Assembly (NCBI RefSeq): GCF_004799285.1 | Contig: NZ_SSND01000001.1 | Location: 186,001 to 250,000 of the forward strand | Length of the DNA stretch: 64,000 bases | Origin: Aliigemmobacter aestuarii | GTDB lineage: Bacteria > Pseudomonadota > Alphaproteobacteria > Rhodobacterales > Rhodobacteraceae | Reading direction: 5' to 3' | In this document: positions 28,592 to 35,687 of the stretch, piece by piece | Position numbering within the stretch: the first letter of the stretch is position 1 | How the letters are laid out: every line of letters starts with the position of its first letter | Translations under genes and position numbers: made by a program | The notes under the pieces: model-generated | What the model was told of the DNA's origin: nothing | What the model saw: only the letters and a program-made list of their open reading frames with translations | The model's database searches: none

Positions 28592-29788
28592 TCAGGACAC
28601 CGCGAATTTCAGCAGCTTGATCGCGGCGAAGTCGCTCACGTCGCCGCCCACGCGCTTGGAGGCATAGAACAGCACATGCGGCTTGGCCGAGAACGGATCG
28701 CGCAGCACGCGCAGCTCAGGACGCTCGGCGATCGTATAGCCCGCAGCAAAGTCGCCGAAGGCGATCGCCTGGGCATCCGCGCCAATGTCGGGCATGTCCT
28801 CGGCGATCAGCACGGGATAGCCCATCAGGCGCGCGGGCTCCCCGGCGGCCAGACCGTCCGACCACAGGAAGCGGCCGTCGGCATCTTTCATCTTGCGCAC
28901 CGCGCCCGCGGTCTTCGAATTCATCACGAAGGCCGCGTTGGCGCGGTAGCTGGCGTCCAGCGCATAGACGAGGTCCACGATCGCATCGGCGGCATTGACC
29001 GGCGCGAAGTCGCCCGCAGCCCCCGTGGCGATATAGCCAAGGCTGCCCCAGGCCCAGACGGCCTCGGCCACCGCGCTGTGGTTCAGGAACCCGCGCGGCT
29101 TGTCCACCCCGTCGCCCGCGACAAAGGCCGCGGCCTCGGCGCGCGCGAACTTGTCGGCGATGCGCCCCGCAAGCCAGCCCTCCACGTCAAAGGCCGCATC
29201 GTCCAGCAGGCGCTGGCTTGCCTTCGGCATGGCCGACAGCTCGTGCAGCGGGATCGAGATGCGTTCGATCTGCGGCGTCGCGGTTTCCGTCACCGTGCCG
29301 CTTTCGGTGGCCCAGCCCGACCCCACGTCCGAATGGTCGATGATCACGTCGAACGACGTCGCCTCGACCTGCACGACATTGGCGATGGCCCGGATCGACG
29401 AGGTCGATTTCAGGCTCGACCGGATCATCTCGGCGGTCTGCGGATCGACCAGATAGCCACCCTCGGCCGCCACCGCCGTGTTCAGCCCCTTGCCCTCCAG
29501 GTGCAGGCCGCGCAGCCCGTCGTCATCGCCCGACCGCAGATAGGCGTCGAAGGCCTTCTGATGCGGGGCCTCGATCTCGGCCGCCGTCGCCAGCGCCGGG
29601 CGGCCATGGGTCATCATCTTTGCACTCAGCATGGTCAGTCGCTCTTCCTGTTGTTGCAACACAGATTTCACTTCTTCCTGAAAGCCCTTGAGGGAATTCA
29701 GCAATCCAGCCATCGCGGATTTCACCTCCGCAGCCGGTTCCGGGGCCGCGGACAGATCCGTCCCGGCCCGAGCCTTGATCTCGTTCAT
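28592..29788 (-). CDS. GTA g5: major capsid protein (HK97 fold)
   Basis: This 398-residue HK97-type capsid has an N-terminal coiled-coil delta domain (about 1-60, 'LNSLKGFQEEVKSVLQQQEERLTMLSA') expected to be removed by the g4 protease, as in RcGTA. The capsid body follows from about 100 ('KGLNTAVAAEGGYLVDPQTAEMIRSSLKSTSSIRAIANVVQVEATSFDVIIDHSD'). The C-terminal strand 'RPELRVLRDPFSAKPHVLFYASKRVGGDVSDFAAIKLLKFA' is highly conserved among GTA capsids. Located 37 bp after the protease gene. Confidence 0.97.
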   Translation of the reverse strand: MNEIKARAGTDLSAAPEPAAEVKSAMAGLLNSLKGFQEEVKSVLQQQEERLTMLSAKMMTHGRPALATAAEIEAPHQKAFDAYLRSGDDDGLRGLHLEGKGLNTAVAAEGGYLVDPQTAEMIRSSLKSTSSIRAIANVVQVEATSFDVIIDHSDVGSGWATESGTVTETATPQIERISIPLHELSAMPKASQRLLDDAAFDVEGWLAGRIADKFARAEAAAFVAGDGVDKPRGFLNHSAVAEAVWAWGSLGYIATGAAGDFAPVNAADAIVDLVYALDASYRANAAFVMNSKTAGAVRKMKDADGRFLWSDGLAAGEPARLMGYPVLIAEDMPDIGADAQAIAFGDFAAGYTIAERPELRVLRDPFSAKPHVLFYASKRVGGDVSDFAAIKLLKFAVS

Positions 29789-29825
29789 CGTTCGTCCTTT
29801 CCTTGATGAACGGGCCGCCCGCGCC

Positions 29826-30410
29826 TCAGCCGCGCAGCGTCAGCCCCGCGATGTCCTGCCGCGCCGCCTCGAAGACCTCGGCGATCGCCCGCCAGGTCGC
29901 CTGCGCGTCGTCCCCTGCCTTGGCGGCCACACGGGCGTCGGACAGCATCGGGAAAGTCACCAGAGACACTTCCCAAAGTTCCACTTCCGCCAGCCTCCGC
30001 TGGCCCGCAGCATCGCGTTCTGCGCGCTTCGTCCGATAGCCGATCGACAGCCCGTCGATTGCCCCCGCTTCCAAAAGCGCGGCCGCCTCCCGCGCACGGG
30101 CCACGCCGGGCAAAAGCCGCCCGCTGACCCAAAGCCCCTTTGCATCCTCGCGCACCTCGTCCCAGATGCCGATCGGTTCGCGCGGATCGTGCTGCCACAG
30201 CATCTTTACCCGCCGCCCCCCCTTTTCCAGCGCGGCCAGCGACGCGGCATAGGCGCCGGGCAAGACGACGTCACCCCCCTGGTCGCGCGTCCCGAACAGG
30301 CTGGCATAGCCCGCGATCACCGTGCCGGCCTCCCCTGCCTCTACCGCCAGCCCCGCTTCGGGGCGGTGAAACTTGCGTTCCGGCGCGCCCGGATTGTCCC
30401 GATACTCCAT
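29826..30410 (-). CDS. GTA g4: HK97-family prohead protease
   Basis: This 194-residue S78/U35 serine peptidase processes the capsid delta domain. It shows 'GYASLFGTRDQGGDVVLPGAYAASL' near residue 33, catalytic His in 'VKMLWQHDPREPIGIW' near residue 68, and catalytic Ser in 'GAIDGLSIGYRTKRAERD' near residue 110, followed by 'LWEVSLVTFPM'. The ATG at 30410, 5 bp after the g3.5 stop, gives the conserved N-terminus; the open frame extends much farther upstream but overlaps g3.5 in another frame. Confidence 0.94.
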   Translation of the reverse strand: MEYRDNPGAPERKFHRPEAGLAVEAGEAGTVIAGYASLFGTRDQGGDVVLPGAYAASLAALEKGGRRVKMLWQHDPREPIGIWDEVREDAKGLWVSGRLLPGVARAREAAALLEAGAIDGLSIGYRTKRAERDAAGQRRLAEVELWEVSLVTFPMLSDARVAAKAGDDAQATWRAIAEVFEAARQDIAGLTLRG

Positions 30411-30415
30411 GTCCC

Positions 30416-30661
30416 TCACCTCATTGCCGCCCTCAGGATCGCCTCGGCTCCCTGCGCCAGCAGAAAGGCCGCCACCCCGTAAACGCCCAGCCAGATGCGC
30501 TTTTCCAGGCGCTCCAGCGTGTCTTCGATCCGGCCCAGCCGGTATTCCAGCCCGGCCCAGCGTTCCTCGGCCACGCGCTCGTTCGCCTCGATACGCGCCG
30601 TGGCCGCATCGAAACTGTCGTACAGAAACCGCGACCCGCCCTGCTGCCCGCGCGCGCTCAT
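30416..30661 (-). CDS. GTA g3.5: small GTA head-formation protein
   Basis: This 81-residue protein corresponds to RcGTA g3.5 (rcc01685). A helical 'FLYDSFDAATARIEANERVAEERWAGLEYRLGRIEDTLERLEKRIWLGVYGVAAFLLAQGAEAILRAAMR' contains a coiled coil and a C-terminal hydrophobic helix resembling a membrane anchor. The ATG at 30661 overlaps the portal stop as ATGA. The role in RcGTA is not well defined; small size and retention between portal and protease suggest an assembly function. Confidence 0.88.
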   Translation of the reverse strand: MSARGQQGGSRFLYDSFDAATARIEANERVAEERWAGLEYRLGRIEDTLERLEKRIWLGVYGVAAFLLAQGAEAILRAAMR

Positions 30662-31842
30662 GCGTCCTCCGACAGCCGTGGCAGGCCAAGGATCGCGCGC
30701 TTTTCCGCAGCCGTCAGGAAATCGGCCGCCCCCACTCGCGCCCATTGCTGATCCCTTTCCGAGGCCAGCGCCGGGATCTGGTCCAGATCGGGCCGCAGTT
30801 CCACCGCCTCGCCCGTGAACCCGGCCAGCCAGTGCGACAAGGCCGCCGTTACCTTCGCCGCCAGCGGCAACACCGTCAGCCGATAGAAGGCGCGGTTTGC
30901 CTCCTGGTAATTCGCATAGGTCGCGTCCCCGGGAATCCCCATCAGCATCGGCGGCACTCCGAAGGCGATGGCGATCTCGCGCGCGGCCGCCTCCTTGGTC
31001 TTCTGGAATTCCATGTCGCTGGGGCTGAACCCCATCGGCTTCCAGTCCAGCCCCCCTTCCAGCAGCATCGGGCGCCCCGCGTTCCGCGCGCCCTGATGAT
31101 GCGCCTCCATCTCGCTCACCAGCCGGTCGTACTGATCGGCGGACAGGCTGCCCTGCCCGTCCGCGCCCCGATAGACGATCGCGCCCGACGGCCGCGCCGC
31201 ATTGTCCAGAAGCGCCTTCGACCAGCGGCTGGCCGAGGAATGGACATCGATTGCCACCGCCGCAGCCTGCAGGGGCGAAAACCCGTAATGGTCGTCCTGC
31301 GGATGGAAGGCGCGGATGTGGCAGATCGGCGGCACCTCCCCGGTCAGGTCGAACCGGTGCCTCCGGTTGCCCACCGTATAGTCATAGGCCACCGGCCAGC
31401 CATCCGCGCCCGGCACCAGCGCCATCCGGTCCGACCGCAGCACATGCAGCTCACCCGGCAGGGTGGCCGTTCCGGGAACCGCCTCCAGATAGGCGTTTCC
31501 GGTTAGCACAAGCTGGCCATAGGCCGCTTCAAGGAATTCGGCCCGGCCCTGCGCCCCGTTCGGCCGCCGGATCAGGTCCAGCACCGGATGAATATCGTGG
31601 CGACGCTCGCAATCCTGTAACACCAGCGGCAGGGCCGCCGCCGCCTCGCAGATCACCTTGACCGCCCGGAACCCGATCGGATTGCCCAGGAACCCGTTCC
31701 GCGTCAGGCTGACCGTATCCCGCGGGCTCCAGGCCACGCGCCCCGCGCCACCCCAGGCGATCACCCGCCCGGTGGCCGAGGCCTTGGTTTCCGGCACGGG
31801 CTCCGCCGCCCGCTCCGTCCGCCGCAGAAAATCAAACACCAT
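30658..31842 (-). CDS. GTA g3: portal protein
   Basis: This 394-residue HK97-family portal shows 'SLTRNGFLGNPIGFRAVKVICEAAAALPLVLQD' near residue 45, 'LTGNAYLEAVPG', 'HIRAFHPQDDHYGFSPLQAAAVAIDVHSSASRWSKALLDNAARPSGAIVY' and 'GVPPMLMGIPGDATYANYQEANRAFYRLTVLPLA'. It forms the dodecameric DNA channel at the capsid vertex. The ATG at 31842 follows GGGAG; 138 bp separate it from the terminase stop, an unusually large gap in this operon that may hold a tiny frame. Confidence 0.95.
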   Translation of the reverse strand: MVFDFLRRTERAAEPVPETKASATGRVIAWGGAGRVAWSPRDTVSLTRNGFLGNPIGFRAVKVICEAAAALPLVLQDCERRHDIHPVLDLIRRPNGAQGRAEFLEAAYGQLVLTGNAYLEAVPGTATLPGELHVLRSDRMALVPGADGWPVAYDYTVGNRRHRFDLTGEVPPICHIRAFHPQDDHYGFSPLQAAAVAIDVHSSASRWSKALLDNAARPSGAIVYRGADGQGSLSADQYDRLVSEMEAHHQGARNAGRPMLLEGGLDWKPMGFSPSDMEFQKTKEAAAREIAIAFGVPPMLMGIPGDATYANYQEANRAFYRLTVLPLAAKVTAALSHWLAGFTGEAVELRPDLDQIPALASERDQQWARVGAADFLTAAEKRAILGLPRLSEDA

Positions 31843-31984
31843 CGCCCGTTCTCCCGTTTCCGCGATGGACACCCGCCGACCGGGCAGCCGCCATCGTCCC
31901 CGGCGGCACGCCCTGCGCGCCCCGGCCCATCTTCATCCCGATCCAGATACCGATTGCGCCGAAAGCCCCCGGCGCCCTGCTCAA
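31832..31984 (-). CDS. Possible 50-codon frame between GTA g2 and g3
   Basis: The gap between terminase and portal has one open frame running from a TTG overlapping the g2 stop to a TGA 11 bp inside g3. It encodes a Gly-rich hydrophobic segment ('GAFGAIGIWIGMKMGRG') and then a basic tail. An internal ATG pair lies at 31936-31928. No good ribosome site is seen. It is listed only because every other part of this operon is tightly packed with coding sequence; it may be untranslated. Confidence 0.22.
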   Translation of the reverse strand: MSRAPGAFGAIGIWIGMKMGRGAQGVPPGTMAAARSAGVHRGNGRTGDGV

Positions 31985-33324
31985 AGGGTCCGCACCCGCG
32001 GATCGCGGAACGCCGCCGCGGGCTCGATCATCAGCTCGTGGATCGCCCAGACCAGTGCATCCATCCGGTCAGGGCTGCCACGCCCCTGAAAGCCCGCCCG
32101 CGTCATCTGGGCCATCTGGTCCTCCAGTGGCAGAAGCCCGCGGACATGCGCGACGCGCTCCTGTTCGTACAGCGCCGCCACCGGTTCGGCCCGCACCGCC
32201 TTGCCTCGGCTGGCATGGACCAGACGCACCGGCAATAGCGGATCCTCCTGGTGGATCACCTCGCGCACCAGTTCCCCGCCCTGGTTCACCTCCGCGACCA
32301 GCCGGTCGGCCCCGTGTCGGTGAAACGCCTCCACCGCCGCCCGTGCCCATTGATTGGGCGAGGCGCCGGTAACGCTGGCATCCTCCAGCACATAGGCGCG
32401 CCAGTCCTTCGGTGCGCCTTTCGTCACGGCGCCCGCCACCACGATCCCGCAGGCATCCGACCCCGCCTTGCCCGTCACCGGCGGGTCCACCGCCACGACG
32501 ATCCGGTCCAGCGGGGGAACCTCCTCGACCCGTGCCGCTTCAAGCAAGGCAGCCGTCCAGAAGGCGCCCTCCAGGTCTTCCACCAGCATCCCGTCCAGTT
32601 CCTGCGCCCCCAGCCGCGTGCCGCCATAACGCGCCCGCACCTCTTCCAGGAACGAGGCCGCCAGATAGGCCCGGTTCGCCTCGGTCGGCGCGTGGGTGAT
32701 CACGGTCGAGGGGTTCTTCAGGATCGCCTTCAGAACCGCCACGTTGCGCGGCGTTGTCGTCACCACCTGACGCGGATGCGCGCCCAGCCTAAGCCCGAAC
32801 TGCAACTGATCCCAGGTGTCCGCCGCCCGCTTCCACTTGGCCAGTTCGTCCACCCAGGCCGCATCGAACTGCGGGCCACGCAGGCTTTCGGGCTCATGCG
32901 CGGAAAAGACCCGCGCCTCCGCCCCGTTCGGCCAGACCAGACGGCGGCGCGTGGCCTGCCATTCCGGCCGCCGGTCGGGCGGCGAGCAGGCCATGATGCC
33001 GCTGTCGCCGAAGATCATCACCTCGCGCACCTGATCGACCGTCTCGCCCACCAGCGCTACGCGCCGCGCGGCACCCTCGTCCAGTGGCCCCGCGCCTTCG
33101 ACCTGCGAGCGCACCCATTCCGCCCCGGCCCGTGTCTTGCCCGCCCCGCGTCCGCCCAGGATGACCCATGTCTTCCACATGCCCTCCGGCGGGACCTGAT
33201 GCGGCAGCGCCCAGAACTCGAACATCCAGGGCAGCGACAGCAGCGCATTGTCGCTCAGCCCCGACAGGAATTCCTCAACCGTCTCCGGCGTCGCGGAGGC
33301 AAGCCAGGCGGCGCCCGATCTCAT
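31981..33324 (-). CDS. GTA g2: terminase large subunit
   Basis: This 447-residue packaging ATPase/nuclease carries Walker A in 'KTWVILGGRGAGKTRAGAEWVR' near residue 45, a Walker B-like region in 'PQFDAAWVDELAKWK' (Asp-Glu pair) near residue 138, and nuclease-domain Asp in 'IVVAVDPPVTGKAGSDACGIVVAG'. In RcGTA it cuts host DNA into about 4-kb pieces and drives headful packaging. The true start is uncertain. ATG at 33324 and 33351 are both within the g1 coding region and neither has a strong ribosome site; translational coupling to g1 is likely. The C-terminus 'HELMIEPAAAFRDPRVRTL' is GTA-like. Confidence 0.93.
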   Translation of the reverse strand: MRSGAAWLASATPETVEEFLSGLSDNALLSLPWMFEFWALPHQVPPEGMWKTWVILGGRGAGKTRAGAEWVRSQVEGAGPLDEGAARRVALVGETVDQVREVMIFGDSGIMACSPPDRRPEWQATRRRLVWPNGAEARVFSAHEPESLRGPQFDAAWVDELAKWKRAADTWDQLQFGLRLGAHPRQVVTTTPRNVAVLKAILKNPSTVITHAPTEANRAYLAASFLEEVRARYGGTRLGAQELDGMLVEDLEGAFWTAALLEAARVEEVPPLDRIVVAVDPPVTGKAGSDACGIVVAGAVTKGAPKDWRAYVLEDASVTGASPNQWARAAVEAFHRHGADRLVAEVNQGGELVREVIHQEDPLLPVRLVHASRGKAVRAEPVAALYEQERVAHVRGLLPLEDQMAQMTRAGFQGRGSPDRMDALVWAIHELMIEPAAAFRDPRVRTL

Positions 33325-33601
33325 CCCGCGCGGCGCCGAAGTCGAACGCATGTCCGGTCGTGACACCTGCGACCTGTTTGCGGAGCTTTTCAACCTTTGC
33401 CCTTTCATCCATCAGGGTCTGACAGGCCGCGCGCAATTCCCGCGCCGCCGCCAACGCCTCCTTCAGCGTCTGCAACTCGCCCGTCCTGACCCGTTCGTGC
33501 AATTCCCACAGATCGCTGGCTGCCGCCGCGACCAGCCCTTCGGCGACCTCGATCAGGTCGCGCGGCGGCATCTCATCGCCGCCGGGGAGCGTTTCCGTCA
33601 T
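33275..33601 (-). CDS. GTA g1: terminase small subunit
   Basis: This 108-residue protein is homologous to RcGTA g1 (TerS). An N-terminal charged region leads to a helical coiled-coil pair ('DLIEVAEGLVAAAASDLWELHERVRTGELQTLKEALAAARELRAACQTLMDERAKVEKLRKQVAGV'), matching the oligomerising core of the RcGTA protein. The C-terminal 'GHAFDFGAARDEIGRRLACLRDA' contacts TerL in that system. It is the first structural gene. Its ATG overlaps the stop of an upstream 30-codon leader frame as ATGA, and it lacks an independent strong ribosome site. Confidence 0.88.
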   Translation of the reverse strand: MTETLPGGDEMPPRDLIEVAEGLVAAAASDLWELHERVRTGELQTLKEALAAARELRAACQTLMDERAKVEKLRKQVAGVTTGHAFDFGAARDEIGRRLACLRDAGDG

Positions 33602-33690
33602 CGCCTGCTATTTCCGCCCTCGTGACCTGCCGACATGAAAAAGCGGCCCAAGGGGTTCCCCCCCGGCCGCTGACCCAATTCATCCATCAT
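33598..33690 (-). CDS. Candidate leader peptide upstream of GTA g1
   Basis: This 30-codon frame (Met-Met-Asp-Glu...Asn-Ser-Arg-Arg) opens at an ATG lying almost exactly where the predicted promoter would start transcription, so it would be leaderless or nearly so. An intrinsic-terminator hairpin lies entirely inside it, and its TGA overlaps the g1 ATG by 4 bp. A downstream in-frame ATG after the hairpin would give 12 residues. Whether it is translated is inference from layout. Confidence 0.4.
   Translation of the reverse strand: MMDELGQRPGGNPLGRFFMSAGHEGGNSRR
33638..33671 (-). terminator. Intrinsic terminator/attenuator between the GTA promoter candidate and g1
   Basis: On the minus strand AGCGGCC and GGCCGCT form the outer stem, a GGGG/CCCC pair the inner stem, and TTTTTC follows. 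It lies 37 bp before g1 and 105 bp after the tetR stop. It could end the tetR transcript, attenuate GTA transcription, or both. Confidence 0.75.
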
Positions 33691-33697
33691 GCCGCAA

Positions 33698-33726
33698 GCT
33701 ATACACAGGACCGCGCGGAAGGTCAA
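33698..33726 (-). promoter_or_regulatory. Sigma70-like promoter candidate for the GTA operon
   Basis: TTGACC, a 17-bp spacer and TATAGC read toward g1, preceded by an AT-rich stretch (33727-33760) like an UP element. Predicted start is near 33691, next to the ATG of the leader frame. In R. capsulatus GTA transcription depends on GafA and CtrA; their sites are not recognisable to me here. Confidence 0.55.
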
Positions 33727-33775
33727 GAAATTTATTATTTTCAATATCTTAACAAATAGAACGCCGAATTCCCCG

Positions 33776-34402
33776 TTACCGCAACACCGCCAGTCGGCGA
33801 AAGGCCCTCCAGGCTTCGGCGACCCGTGCGGCGATGGCCTCCGCCCCGGGCATCGGCATGACACCCGTCATCCGGCGGACCTGCCAATCGCCGACCAGAA
33901 GCCGCATCAGCCATTCCGTGGCGCGCGCGGCGTTCTCTTCCTTGACGCTGCCCGCCGCAATCGCCGCCTGCATAAGCAGGGCCAGCCGCACGATGATCTC
34001 CTCGCGCTCCGACCGGTCCAACGCCCGCCCCAGTTCTCCGCTCGGATCGGCCGCCGCAGCCCGGTTCAACGCCGTCATCCGGTCACCGACCTGCATCTCC
34101 AGAAGCACCGGACAGATCGCATAAAGCGCCTTCAGCGGCTCCCCGCCACCCTCCGGCGCACCCTCCGGGGCCGCCGCCAGCGCCCGGTCAAGCACCTGCC
34201 GCACGACCAGCGTGTTACTGTCCACCAGCGCCCGCGCCAGCCCTTCCTTGCTGCCGTACCAGCGATAGATCGTCTCGTTCGAGGCGCGGGCCGCCCGCGC
34301 CACCGCCAGCATCGACATCCCGGCATAGCCCTTTTCGGCCAGCAGACGATAGGCCGCCGCCTCGATCGCCTCGCGCCGCCCTGCCCGCAGTTCCTCGCGC
34401 AT
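33776..34402 (-). CDS. TetR/AcrR family transcriptional regulator
   Basis: This 208-residue regulator has an N-terminal helix-turn-helix (about residues 9-55, 'REAIEAAAYRLLAEKGYAGMSMLAVARAARASNETIYRWYGSKEGLARALVDSN') and a helical ligand domain. GAGGGGGAG precedes the ATG at 34402; the longer open frame crosses a likely operator and is rejected. An imperfect-spacing palindrome at 34433-34448 is a good autoregulatory site. It sits between mltG and the GTA promoter on the same strand, so it could influence either. Ligand and target genes are not known. Confidence 0.88.
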   Translation of the reverse strand: MREELRAGRREAIEAAAYRLLAEKGYAGMSMLAVARAARASNETIYRWYGSKEGLARALVDSNTLVVRQVLDRALAAAPEGAPEGGGEPLKALYAICPVLLEMQVGDRMTALNRAAAADPSGELGRALDRSEREEIIVRLALLMQAAIAAGSVKEENAARATEWLMRLLVGDWQVRRMTGVMPMPGAEAIAARVAEAWRAFRRLAVLR

Positions 34403-34432
34403 CCGCACTCCCCCTCGATCCGGACGCAGAAG

Positions 34433-34448
34433 CGTAACACGGGTTACG
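34433..34448. promoter_or_regulatory. Palindromic operator candidate upstream of tetR-family gene
   Basis: CGTAAC-ACGG-GTTACG is a perfect 6+6 inverted repeat 31 bp upstream of the regulator start. GTAAC/GTTAC arms are common in TetR-family operators, suggesting self-repression. Confidence 0.5.
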
Positions 34449-34499
34449 GGCAAGTAAAGCCACGGCCGGCCGTCCCGCAACGGAAAGGAAAAGGGCGGC

Positions 34500-35687
34500 T
34501 CAGTTGCCGCCCGATCCGTCCTGCTGCTGTTCTTGCTGCTCCTGCAACTGGCGTTCGATCTCGCGCCAGCGGGCGACGTTTTCGTTATGCTCGGCCAGCG
34601 TAGTGGCAAAGGCATGCCCCCCGGTCCCGTCCGCCACGAAGAACAGGTAATCCGACGTCTCGGGGTTCAGCGCCGCCTCGATCGACAGGCGCCCCGGATT
34701 GGCGATCGGCGTCGGCGGCAGGCCGTCGATCACATAAGTGTTCCACGGCGTCTCGCGACGCAACTCGCTTTGCCGCAGGCCCCGGCCCAGAACACCCTCG
34801 CCCTTGGTGATGCCATAGATCACCGTCGGGTCGGTCTGCAGCCGCATCCCCTGTTCCAGACGGTTCACGAAGACGCTCGCCACCAGCTTGCGCTCTTCCG
34901 CGACGCCCGTCTCCTTCTCCACGATCGAGGCCATGATCAACGCCTCCTCCGGCGTGTCATAGGGCAGACCGCCCGCGCGCGACGCCCACAGATCGGCAAG
35001 GATCGCCGTCTGCCGCGCCGTCATCTCCGCCAGCAGCGCCGCACGGTCCGCACCCCGCGCCACCTCATAGCTGTCGGGCGCCAGCGTCCCTTCGGCCGGA
35101 ACCTCCGCGATCTCCCCGGTCAGGAACTCCGCCCGCCGCAGCGCATCGACCACCTGCCAGCTCGTCACGCCCTCGGCCAGCGTTACCCGCCAGCGCACAT
35201 CCGCCGCTTCCGCCGCCTCGACATATTCCGCCGGCGGCGCCGCGACCGCCGGGTCGAACTTCACCACCTCGACATACCGGTTCTGCGCCGGATCAAGTTC
35301 GCGCAGCACCGCCTCGGAGCTGGCGACCGAAATCCGGTAGTTTACCTCGCGCCCGCAGGTCGACTGACCGCCCGCCGTGACGATTGCCACGATCTCGGCC
35401 ATAGAGGCCCCCGGACCGATCAGGTAGCTGCCGAATTTCAGCTGCTCAGACTTGCCCGAATAATCGGCCCCGATCCGGAAAATGCGCGCATCGCTGATCG
35501 CCCCCTGCGCCTCAAGCGCACGGCTGACCGCGCTCATCGATGCGCCCCGCTCCACCTCGAAGCAGATCGCATCGGCCAGCGGCCCCTGCCCGGCATAGCG
35601 TTCCCGCCCCAACGCCAGAAGCCCCGCGACCAGCACGAGAACAACGATGAAAAGCGTCAGCGCGTTCGAGGCGATCGCCCGCCACAT
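34500..35687 (-). CDS. mltG: Endolytic murein transglycosylase MltG
   Basis: This 395-residue YceG/MltG has an N-terminal transmembrane anchor ('ALTLFIVVLVLVAGLLALG', about 9-27), LysM-like subdomains, and a catalytic domain with the signature 'IMASIVEKETGVAEERKLVASVFVNRLEQGMRLQTDPTVIYGI'; the Glu in 'VEKET' is the catalytic residue. It cleaves nascent glycan strands at the inner membrane and is thought to set glycan chain length. A Gln/Glu-rich C-terminal tail is present. Its start shares one base with the fabF stop (TGATG), so the two are cotranscribed, a linkage found in many alphaproteobacteria. Confidence 0.95.
   Translation of the reverse strand: MWRAIASNALTLFIVVLVLVAGLLALGRERYAGQGPLADAICFEVERGASMSAVSRALEAQGAISDARIFRIGADYSGKSEQLKFGSYLIGPGASMAEIVAIVTAGGQSTCGREVNYRISVASSEAVLRELDPAQNRYVEVVKFDPAVAAPPAEYVEAAEAADVRWRVTLAEGVTSWQVVDALRRAEFLTGEIAEVPAEGTLAPDSYEVARGADRAALLAEMTARQTAILADLWASRAGGLPYDTPEEALIMASIVEKETGVAEERKLVASVFVNRLEQGMRLQTDPTVIYGITKGEGVLGRGLRQSELRRETPWNTYVIDGLPPTPIANPGRLSIEAALNPETSDYLFFVADGTGGHAFATTLAEHNENVARWREIERQLQEQQEQQQDGSGGN

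Noticed and set aside
19637-33601. Reading the phage-like cluster as an ordinary prophage
   Set aside because: There is no integrase, repressor, replication or lysis gene, no attachment-site repeat, and the gene order is exactly that of the RcGTA structural cluster between chromosomal genes.
33720-33765. CtrA full site (TTAA-N7-TTAA) in the GTA promoter region
   Set aside because: The AT-rich stretch contains TTAAC-like pieces, but not two half-sites with the required spacing.
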